DNA of 6,571 nucleotides from the NCBI GenBank assembly GCA_029880065.1, contig JAOUPD010000063.1, positions 1 to 6,571 of the forward strand, in the 5' to 3' direction. Position numbers and translations under genes: made by a program. The notes beneath the pieces were generated by a model. It had not been told where the DNA came from, searched no databases, and was given only the letters and a program-made list of their open reading frames with translations. Origin of the DNA: Hadesarchaea archaeon. Its GTDB lineage: Archaea; Hadarchaeota; Hadarchaeia; Hadarchaeales; Hadarchaeaceae. Shown one piece after another: positions 1-4,348 of this stretch; position 1 is the stretch's first letter; every line of letters starts with the position of its first letter.

Positions 1-180
1 CACATCTTTGCCGCATGGCTCATCGTCTTCCCAGCATTCCACGGAGTCCCATCCCACGGTTACGCTGCCCATCTCCACCGTGCCTTCGACGTAGATTTCG
101 TCGCTCCAGTGGGCCACAGCCACTCCCGTTATTGCGAGTGCGACCATCAAAGAAACGAGCATTCCCATAGCTTTCTTCAT
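1..180 (-). CDS. camelysin/TasA-like secreted protein, N-terminal fragment
   Basis: Only the first 60 residues are in the window; the gene runs off the left edge. The start is ATG at 178-180, preceded by a good Shine-Dalgarno site (GGTGATG, plus-strand complement about 185-191). The N-terminus is a signal peptide: MKKAMGM, then a hydrophobic core to about residue 23 ending GVAVA. It is followed at once by HWSDEIYVEGTVEMG, the pattern seen after the cleavage site in TasA/CalY (camelysin)-type proteins matured by SipW-type signal peptidases and in archaeal relatives. Two cysteines follow in an acidic stretch (residues 49 and 56). Family knowledge suggests an extracellular fibre or matrix subunit; this is inferred from the motif alone. 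It lies downstream of the DUF5305 gene on the same strand. An overlapping frame (20-298, minus) is a Gly/Arg-rich shadow. Confidence 0.8.
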   Translation of the reverse strand, partial: MKKAMGMLVSLMVALAITGVAVAHWSDEIYVEGTVEMGSVTVGWDSVECWEDDEPCGKDV

Positions 181-326
181 TTTCCATCACCTTTCTTTTT
201 TCTCGGGCTATCATCGGTCGGCTTTCGCCTCCCTTTAACGGGGGCTCCCTTTTTTTTAGTCCCCCGAACCTGGCTTGTTTAACGTGTCCCTCGGTCATGA
301 CACGAGCGCCTCCTAGGCACTCGCAT
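181..326 (-). promoter_or_regulatory. structured 5' leader of the camelysin-like gene
   Basis: Read on the minus strand, this region carries several stems. Positions 300-326 form an 11-bp stem, allowing G-U pairs, with a five-base UAGGA loop. CGTGTC at 299-304 can instead pair with GACACG at 283-288, so the two stems compete. A C-plus-five-G stem pairs 261-266 with 239-244. A GGC-GAAA-GCC tetraloop hairpin lies at 220-229, and GGG/CCC at 231-233 and 205-207 could enclose it. In the first stem one pair is G-U only on the minus strand and A-C on the plus strand, which favours a minus-strand RNA. I cannot match it to a riboswitch class I know. A weak TATA candidate (CTAAATAA on minus) lies near 380. 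Function is inferred. Confidence 0.4.
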
Positions 327-382
327 TGAATTTTTCCTCGGAGTCTGAATAAGGGGGTAAGAAATAGGGTTCAGAAATGTTA

Positions 383-404
383 TTTAGAAACCCAGTTCAG
401 TAAC
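383..404. repeat. 22-bp imperfect direct repeat, copy 1
   Basis: TTTAGAAACCC...CAGTAAC here matches TTCAGAAACTC...CAGTAAC at 1661-1682 in 18 of 22 positions, same orientation. The two copies flank the DUF5305 gene. They could be traces of a cassette duplication or shared binding sites. A match of this quality may also arise by chance in AT-rich spacers. Confidence 0.3.
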
Positions 405-412
405 AAAATGCT

Positions 413-430
413 ATTTTCAGGCCTGAAGAT
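413..430. repeat. near-perfect 18-bp palindrome after the DUF5305 stop
   Basis: The core TTCAGGCCTGAA (416-427) is a perfect palindrome. Outer bases extend it to 18 bp with one mismatched pair. It lies directly after the stop codon of the DUF5305 gene (complement 432-434). With no loop it is a poor hairpin terminator, and it would suit a dimeric DNA-binding protein better. A palindrome this size is expected about once per window by chance, so confidence is low. Confidence 0.3.
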
Positions 431-431
431 A

Positions 432-1595
432 TTACTTTCCAGACAATTTGAGACTGTATTCGTACCTTGTCATGTCGTCGAGCACATAGAAGGTGTGTAT
501 TTGCTCTGCATTCGGAATGCGGGCAGGTTTTCTCAAGTGGAGGACAGGCTTGCCTAAACCTTCAGCCAAGGAGACGAGATCTTCTAAGGACTTCATCGTT
601 ATTGTCGCCCTCTGCTTCTTATACGATGGTTCCTCGGCCACCTCTATGACGGATTCTTTGAATGGCTTGATGATATTCTCCACCAGTTTCTCGGGGCTCT
701 TGGATCTAGTTCTCATAAAACCCCATGCCGTGCCAATTAAGCCCACGAACGCCACTGCGGACACCACGTAGAAGATGCTCCTGTAGGCCAAAACATCTCC
801 ATAATAAGTCGTTTCGGTTCTTTGAATTGCGCCCGGGATATTATTCTCCAAGCTGCTCATCATAATTTGGTTGCCTTCGGCGCTTCCGTACTTGAAGCTC
901 ATCACCAACTCTGGGACGAGGGATTCGTCGATGGTTCCCACGTCGGTCTCAGCTACCGTATGAACCTCGGGTTTAACCCGCAGGTTGTACGTAGATGACG
1001 AGGTCCCGGTCTCGGCGTCAATTACCTCCTTTAGTCCATCAAACCAAGGGACTGTAATGAAAAGTTCGGTTGAGAACTCCAACCTTTCCCCGTTAGAGCT
1101 GATCGAGTTCCGCGGGACCATGGTGAGGTGTTTTATCCATTTTCCCGGTGATTCCAGATCCATGCCCACCAAATATTCAGTTGTGATGCTAGCCGGGCAA
1201 TCGCAAATAAAAGTGTAATGAAAAGTGATCGCAAAGTTCTCGACTACGTTGAGGTAGAGAATTCCCTCACCAGGACTTAGCGTTAATCGATTTTCATAGA
1301 TTTCATTAGGCTTGAGTCCAGCGATGTAATCATATTCACTCACATTTTGATATCTGGATAATGTGATAACATTCTCCTCTTCGACGGGAAGCGAATGCGC
1401 AGAAGACACGCCTATTATTGCTGTCAAACTTAATAGTGCGAAAAAAGCAAGTAAAATCATAAAGCCGCTTCTCGTCAGGCGAAACAATTTGCTTTTTTTG
1501 ATATCTTTCCAGAAAGTTCTAGGCGGGCGAAACAACCTGCTGTTTTCAACCACTTTCCAAAATTTCTTGGCTCCACTCATTTTTGAGCCTACCAA
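432..1595 (-). CDS. DUF5305-like two-TM envelope protein
   Basis: A 387-residue protein. A basic cytoplasmic N-terminus holds a 16-residue tandem duplication (12-27 and 28-43, both FWK....S.LFR..R). TM1 is about 44-65, then an extracytoplasmic beta-rich region of about 205 residues with a CDC pair at 131-133, TM2 about 274-294, and a cytoplasmic tail. The tail has the pattern LEDLVSLAEGLGKPVLH...HTFYVLDDMTRYEYSL, which I recognise from archaeal DUF5305 proteins, often found near SipW-like signal peptidases and camelysin-like proteins. Function is unknown; an accessory role in export or assembly of the downstream secreted subunit is inferred. The start is TTG at 1593-1595 with GGAG six bases upstream. 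An in-frame ATG at 1578-1580 (residue 6), with a weaker GGTAGG, is the alternative. Confidence 0.8.
   Translation of the reverse strand: MVGSKMSGAKKFWKVVENSRLFRPPRTFWKDIKKSKLFRLTRSGFMILLAFFALLSLTAIIGVSSAHSLPVEEENVITLSRYQNVSEYDYIAGLKPNEIYENRLTLSPGEGILYLNVVENFAITFHYTFICDCPASITTEYLVGMDLESPGKWIKHLTMVPRNSISSNGERLEFSTELFITVPWFDGLKEVIDAETGTSSSTYNLRVKPEVHTVAETDVGTIDESLVPELVMSFKYGSAEGNQIMMSSLENNIPGAIQRTETTYYGDVLAYRSIFYVVSAVAFVGLIGTAWGFMRTRSKSPEKLVENIIKPFKESVIEVAEEPSYKKQRATITMKSLEDLVSLAEGLGKPVLHLRKPARIPNAEQIHTFYVLDDMTRYEYSLKLSGK
1478..1573 (-). repeat. 48-bp intragenic tandem duplication in the DUF5305 gene
   Basis: Two adjacent 48-bp units (1478-1525 and 1526-1573) each begin GGCGAAACAA on the plus strand and share CTTTCCA near the far end. 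They encode the two FWK....S.LFR 16-residue segments before TM1. The DNA is still recognisably similar, so this looks like a fairly recent in-frame duplication lengthening the basic cytoplasmic stalk. Confidence 0.7.
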
Positions 1596-1632
1596 ACATT
1601 ACTCCAATAAAAATTTTGGTGTTGCAACTATT

Positions 1633-1653
1633 TAGATTTACCGCTCAAATCTA
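1633..1653. promoter_or_regulatory. 21-bp inverted repeat over the DUF5305 promoter
   Basis: TAGATTT (1633-1639) and AAATCTA (1647-1653) are perfect 7-bp arms around a 7-bp spacer, 38 bp upstream of the TTG start. One arm overlaps the best minus-strand TATA candidate (TAAATCTAAATAG). The geometry suits a winged-helix dimer that would block promoter access. Either neighbouring winged-helix protein could be the binder; this is inference. Confidence 0.4.
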
Positions 1654-1660
1654 TTTTCTG

Positions 1661-1682
1661 TTCAGAAACTCAACTCAGTAAC
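1661..1682. repeat. 22-bp imperfect direct repeat, copy 2
   Basis: Second copy of the repeat at 383-404 (18 of 22 identical, same orientation), in the spacer upstream of the DUF5305 gene and before the TATA box of the winged-helix gene on the plus strand. CTATTTTC-G also recurs near both copies (411-420 and 1651-1660), but in a different order. Confidence 0.3.
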
Positions 1683-1703
1683 GAGGTATAGAAATTCAAT
1701 TTC

Positions 1704-1721
1704 CGAGGTTAATTTATATAA
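1704..1721 (+). promoter_or_regulatory. archaeal promoter with strong TATA box
   Basis: A purine-rich BRE-like stretch (CGAGGTTAA) is followed by TTTATATAA at 1713-1721, the clearest TATA box in the window. The expected transcript start about 25 bp on is near 1740-1743, coinciding with the ATG at 1740, so a leaderless transcript is likely. Confidence 0.65.
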
Positions 1722-1739
1722 TTTTTGAATAATCTATAT

Positions 1740-2054
1740 ATGCCTTCGTTACAACTGAGAATATGTGTGAAATTTGGAAAGGAATCAGGTTGGTCGAGCA
1801 GGATGACACGTAAACAAGCGCCAACTAGACGTACGGGCGCCGATGTCGCCGATAAGATTTTGGAATTATTGAAGACGGGCAAGCCGCGCAATGTTAAGGA
1901 GGTCGCGGATGCGGTCGACTTGCACGATGACAAGTTGGAGGAGGTCTTGGATTTCCTCACACAAACCGGCCTCATCATAAAGAGTGTGAAAATAACTGAT
2001 TCGGGCTCTAATTTTCTCACATTGCCAGTCGAGAAACAAAAGCGTCGTCTATAG
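1740..2054 (+). CDS. small winged-helix DNA-binding protein
   Basis: The likely start is ATG at 1740, at the predicted transcript start (leaderless), giving 104 residues. An internal ATG at 1803 would give 83 residues, closer to the neighbouring regulator. A TTG at 1725 also opens the frame but would lie upstream of the expected transcript start. From about residue 33 the protein shows a compact winged helix: DVADKILELLKTGKPRNVKEVADAV, then a recognition helix DDKLEEVLDFLTQTGLI and a wing KSVKITDSGSNFL. There is no effector domain, so it is probably a simple transcriptional regulator; its target is unknown. It converges on the HTH_45-type gene, and the ends overlap by 6 bp. Confidence 0.75.
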   Translation: MPSLQLRICVKFGKESGWSSRMTRKQAPTRRTGADVADKILELLKTGKPRNVKEVADAVDLHDDKLEEVLDFLTQTGLIIKSVKITDSGSNFLTLPVEKQKRRL

Positions 2055-2303
2055 GTTCTTCGCTACAGTCTTTAAGTTTTTATACGCTTCCATGAACTCA
2101 AGTCCCTTTTTCGTGATTTTAAATTTCCCCGATGAGCCTGCGGCGGGACTTACCAAGCCCTCTTGAATGAGTAAATCCAGGTATCTGTTGACAACATTAA
2201 AGTTTAAATTGGCACGATAAACGATTGAAGTTTTCTTTGCGCCATCTGTGGCAAGAGAAAGAATTTCTCCAATAATTTCGAATCTGCTACGGCGCAAAGC
2301 CAC
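2049..2303 (-). CDS. HTH_45-type winged-helix transcriptional regulator
   Basis: An 84-residue protein with the pattern of the archaeal HTH_45/COG3432 family: IIGEILSLATDGAKKTSIVY (about 10-29), ANLNFNVVNRYLDLLIQEGL (31-50), then a wing and KFKITKKGLEFMEAY (60-74). Proteins of this type are single-domain DNA-binding regulators. The start is GTG at 2301-2303, preceded by purine-rich GAGGGGAGA; a TATA box on this strand sits at 2346-2352, giving a leader of roughly 20 bases. It is divergent from the flavodoxin gene across an AT-rich spacer with phased motifs. Autoregulation and control of the flavodoxin are therefore plausible but inferred. Its stop codon is interleaved with that of the convergent winged-helix gene. 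Confidence 0.85.
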   Translation of the reverse strand: MALRRSRFEIIGEILSLATDGAKKTSIVYRANLNFNVVNRYLDLLIQEGLVSPAAGSSGKFKITKKGLEFMEAYKNLKTVAKNL

Positions 2304-2345
2304 TCTCCCCTCACATCCAGCAGATTAGTATTGGGGTGTCCAAGA

Positions 2346-2352
2346 TTATAAA
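2346..2352 (-). promoter_or_regulatory. TATA box of the HTH_45-type regulator gene
   Basis: TTTATAA on the minus strand, about 43-49 bp upstream of the GTG start. The expected transcript start is near 2322-2325, giving a short leader that contains the GAGGGGA site. Confidence 0.5.
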
Positions 2353-2362
2353 TTTTTACCTA

Positions 2363-2485
2363 TTCAACACAAAAAAAACCTTTTTAACACAAAAAAACAT
2401 CTTTTTAACGCAAAATTTTCATTTTTTTTAATGCAAAATTTTAAATTCAATGAGAATGTTATTGTATTTGTAGTGTAAAATTTTA
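2363..2485. promoter_or_regulatory. AT-rich operator-like array, about 21-bp period
   Basis: A T-run, A-A-Y-R-C, A-run motif recurs in the divergent spacer. Its cores are AACAC at 2366-2370 and 2386-2390, AACGC at 2407-2411, AATGC at 2430-2434 and a diverged AGTGT at 2472-2476. Spacings are 20, 21, 23 and 42 bp, close to two DNA turns or a multiple, so all cores face the same side of the helix. The third and fourth copies share CAAAATTTT, and the fifth has TAAAATTTTAA. This could be a cooperative regulator-binding array, intrinsically bent DNA from phased A-tracts, or both. Confidence 0.5.
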
Positions 2486-2503
2486 ATGTAGGGGGTAAAT
2501 GTA

Positions 2504-2965
2504 TTGGCGAAAGTTATTGTCGTTTATGAAACAAAGTACGGTAACACTAAATTTGTAGCGGAAACAATCATAGAAGGGCTGAAAAAAGTTAAAGGGATAG
2601 AAACAGTCCTCAGTGAACTCAAAAAAGTTGACCTCAACGAGATCCCCGGTTATGACGCGATTTTGGTGGGTTCTCCGAATCATTTAGGCGGACCAACCAG
2701 AGGTATCAAGAAGTTTATCGATAAACTTGGGAAACTCAACTTGAAGGGAAAAATGGGGGCTGTTTTTGACACATATTTAGGGGGAAACTTCGAAAAAGCG
2801 GTGCAGAAAATGGAGAAAAGAATAAACGAAAAGGTTCCAGGATTGAAGCTGGTGGCCCCAGGGTTATCAATAAAAGTTCAAGGGATGAAGGGCCCAATTC
2901 TGGAGGGCGAGCTCCCTAAATGCAAGGAGTTTGGAAACAAAATAGCGACTCAAATGAAAACTTGA
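2504..2965 (+). CDS. short-chain flavodoxin
   Basis: A 153-residue FMN-binding electron carrier, the usual length for a free-standing short flavodoxin. The first strand AKVIVVYET leads into the phosphate-binding loop ETKYGNT (9-15). SPNHLGGPTR (57-66) and FDTYLGG (88-94) match the FMN ring-binding loops of flavodoxins and of the flavodoxin domain of FprA-type flavoproteins. No diiron or other catalytic domain is attached, so it likely shuttles electrons in the cytosol. The start is TTG at 2504 with GGGGGT at 2491-2496; the ATG at 2499 is out of frame. It is divergent from the HTH_45-type regulator, and the phased array lies upstream. Flavodoxins often replace ferredoxin under iron limitation; nothing here shows that directly. 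Confidence 0.9.
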   Translation: MAKVIVVYETKYGNTKFVAETIIEGLKKVKGIETVLSELKKVDLNEIPGYDAILVGSPNHLGGPTRGIKKFIDKLGKLNLKGKMGAVFDTYLGGNFEKAVQKMEKRINEKVPGLKLVAPGLSIKVQGMKGPILEGELPKCKEFGNKIATQMKT

Positions 2966-3007
2966 TCAACTATCTTCGCTTAAGTCTAAACAAAGTTATT
3001 TAATCAC

Positions 3008-3036
3008 GCCCCGATAATGTAACAGAACCCCGGGGC
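3008..3036. terminator. possible bidirectional terminator between convergent genes
   Basis: GCCCCG (3008-3013) and CGGGGC (3031-3036) are perfect 6-bp arms separated by 17 bases, between the convergent flavodoxin and CAP-domain genes. The right arm touches the CAP gene's stop codon. The long loop and lack of a strong T-run make termination uncertain. Confidence 0.35.
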
Positions 3037-3920
3037 TAACCAATAAAATCTCCAGTAAAATAATACGTTGTTTCGTCTGAATCGACCCAAACCCCTACCC
3101 CCGCTTCACTAAATCCTGAGGTTAAAATTATTGCCCTATGACCTGAGCTTGCCATCCATCCACTAACAGCAATTTGTGCTAACTCGCTTTGGGTTTTGTA
3201 ATCTGTGGAGGTGATAGGTATGAAGAAAATCCAAGTTGTAGTCTCACTTTCTATTACACTCTGTTCTAAAATAATCTCGCCACAGGAAAAGAAACTGACT
3301 CCGCCTTCGGTCAGTCTGCCATCGACGTTTTGCCCCTCTAAGTTTTGGTGTGCGAAAAAGTCATTTTGCGCCATGTCCTTGCTGTGTTCCCTAGCCACCT
3401 CCGCAACTTGATCGTCCCATGAAACAGGGGCGAGACCATATTTGCTTCTTTCCTGGTTTATGAGATTGAATGTTTCTTGTTCTAATTGAGAAACATCTAT
3501 CGATGATTCCCCTCCAGATGTTTCCACAAATGTACCTAGCCAAGGAATGAAAACGGCCCAAATAAGCAACCCAATTACTAGAATGATTGCCAGAGCTGCG
3601 ATTCCTCCTAGTACCCTGCCGATTTTCCTAATAGTTTTATGAACTCTATGCACAGGAAACCGTTTATCCGGCGCAGGTACCCAAGTCGGAGGCCCCTCAA
3701 CAATAACAGGCTCTCGCTCCCCTCGCTCACCTGCGTATGTACTCCAACTCCGTGAAGGCAATGCTTTACATTTATGCGCCTCGGGTAAATGATGGTTGGA
3801 ACAGAATCTTTCGCCACAGTATTTGCATTGATAGGGCAATTCAGTAAATCTTCTGCCGCAATAAGAACAAACATTGCCTTGGTATGGTTTCCTCCGCTGG
3901 TAAAATCTTCTCCTCGGCAA
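3036..3920 (-). CDS. AN1 zinc finger-TM-CAP domain membrane protein
   Basis: A 294-residue protein in three parts. An N-terminal AN1-type zinc finger has the full ligand set C18, C21, C32, C35, C40, H43, H49 and C51 with canonical spacing. A linker and basic stretch (about 52-103) lead to one TM helix (about 104-128, GGIAALAIILVIGLLIWAVF). The rest is a CAP/SCP domain (about 146-294): LINQERSKYGLAPVSWDD, EHS at 179, CGEI at 213-216, and GWMASSGHR...GFSEAGVGV, ending YYFTGDF. H179, E215 and H261 fit the CAP cavity. The zinc finger should be cytosolic and the CAP domain outside. Bacterial and archaeal CAP domains lack one settled function. The start is TTG at 3918-3920, about 6 bases after the transcript start predicted from the TTTTAAAA TATA box; the ATGs at 3929-3934 are out of frame. 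Confidence 0.85.
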   Translation of the reverse strand: MPRRRFYQRRKPYQGNVCSYCGRRFTELPYQCKYCGERFCSNHHLPEAHKCKALPSRSWSTYAGERGEREPVIVEGPPTWVPAPDKRFPVHRVHKTIRKIGRVLGGIAALAIILVIGLLIWAVFIPWLGTFVETSGGESSIDVSQLEQETFNLINQERSKYGLAPVSWDDQVAEVAREHSKDMAQNDFFAHQNLEGQNVDGRLTEGGVSFFSCGEIILEQSVIESETTTWIFFIPITSTDYKTQSELAQIAVSGWMASSGHRAIILTSGFSEAGVGVWVDSDETTYYFTGDFIG

Positions 3921-3947
3921 TGTGTTCCCATCATAAGTCGGATTTCA

Positions 3948-3959
3948 GGTTTTAAAACC
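3948..3959 (-). promoter_or_regulatory. TATA box of the CAP-domain gene
   Basis: TTTTAAAA (3950-3957) lies inside the perfect palindrome GGTTTTAAAACC. The expected transcript start about 26 bp downstream on the minus strand is near 3927, a few bases before the TTG start. Confidence 0.5.
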
Positions 3960-3993
3960 GTGAGGCGCGACGGTGCGATCCCGCCACGCCTTT

Positions 3994-4028
3994 GAATTTA
4001 TGTGCAAACAAGCGAATTTGTGTGAAAG
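3994..4028. repeat. two 15-bp direct repeats, 20-bp period
   Basis: GAATTTATGTGCAAA (3994-4008) and GAATTTGTGTGAAAG (4014-4028) share 12 of 15 positions, starting 20 bp apart, about two helical turns. They lie between the divergent promoters of the CAP-domain gene and the 33-residue membrane protein gene, where a shared regulator could bind. Confidence 0.4.
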
Positions 4029-4094
4029 ATTCTATCTATGGGCAAAGCCCCCTCCATCGGGTTCTGTAAACTTGTCGGGGTCTGAGAGTTGAAA

Positions 4095-4109
4095 TTTATA
4101 AGATATAAA
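4095..4109 (+). promoter_or_regulatory. promoter of the small membrane protein gene
   Basis: Overlapping TATA-like elements, TTTATAAG (4095-4102) and ATATAAA (4103-4109), lie 24-38 bp before the ATG at 4133. The first would start transcription near 4123-4125, just including the GGTGA site at 4124-4128. Confidence 0.55.
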
Positions 4110-4132
4110 TCAAATCTTTTCAAGGTGAAAAT

Positions 4133-4234
4133 ATGGAATTGGATTGGCTTATTCCTGTTTTAGTAGCCATAGTAGTTTTTGGTTCGATTGCACTCTGGTG
4201 GGAAAAACAATCAAAAAAATCTAGAAAGCGATGA
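4133..4234 (+). CDS. 33-residue single-TM small membrane protein
   Basis: A short gene with its own promoter and ribosome site: ATG at 4133, GGTGA at 4124-4128, TATA at 4095-4109. The product starts MELDWLIPVLVAIVVFGS, has one hydrophobic helix (about residues 5-22) followed by WWEK, and ends in a strongly basic tail (KQSKKSRKR). The positive-inside rule puts the tail in the cytosol. It lies between the AN1-TM-CAP gene (divergent) and the zinc ribbon-TM gene (same direction, 114 bp on). I do not recognise a family. A regulatory or bridging subunit for one of the neighbouring membrane proteins is a guess. The intact expression signals are the main evidence that it is a real gene. Confidence 0.65.
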   Translation: MELDWLIPVLVAIVVFGSIALWWEKQSKKSRKR

Positions 4235-4306
4235 ATTTAGATAACTCGGTTCTGTTAACTTAAGTGGGGTTAGTCAATTACACCCCCTCATGCGCCGCAC
4301 CTCACT

Positions 4307-4341
4307 GTTTTAAACTTATAACTTCGAGTAGTAAGTGGAGG
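4307..4341 (+). promoter_or_regulatory. promoter and ribosome site of the zinc ribbon protein gene
   Basis: The TATA-like TTTTAAACTTATAA (4307-4320, with extra AT after it) is followed by a canonical GGAGG at 4337-4341, seven bases before the GTG start at 4349. The ribosome site fixes the GTG as the start. Confidence 0.55.
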
Positions 4342-4348
4342 TTGAGCC

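Noticed and set aside
20..298. 92-residue minus-strand reading frame overlapping the camelysin-like gene
   Set aside because: Its Gly/Arg-rich content is typical of a shadow frame, and the overlapping frame has a clear signal peptide and family motif. Only its upstream ribosome site is of interest, noted as a finding.
493..1218. Plus-strand frames inside the DUF5305 gene
   Set aside because: They lie antisense to a protein with recognisable TM segments and C-terminal motif, and show no family pattern or ribosome site.
2363..2485. Possible CRISPR array
   Set aside because: The repeats are short, AT-only and 20-23 bp apart with no spacers of CRISPR length and no cas gene.
3608..3934. Minus-strand frame starting ATG-ATG just upstream of the CAP gene start
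   Set aside because: Out of phase with the CAP gene, no motif; the AN1 zinc finger lies in the other frame with all ligands. A frameshift hiding an ATG start was considered but is not needed.
3961..3991. GC-rich interrupted inverted repeat (AGGCG...CGCCT) between the CAP gene and the small protein
   Set aside because: It is upstream of both TATA boxes, so probably not transcribed, and the arms are only 5 bp plus 3 bp. Kept as an observation, not a feature.
4264..4287. GGGGT/ACCCC inverted repeat as a terminator of the small membrane protein gene
   Set aside because: Only a 5-bp stem with an 11-base loop and no T-run; too weak to call.
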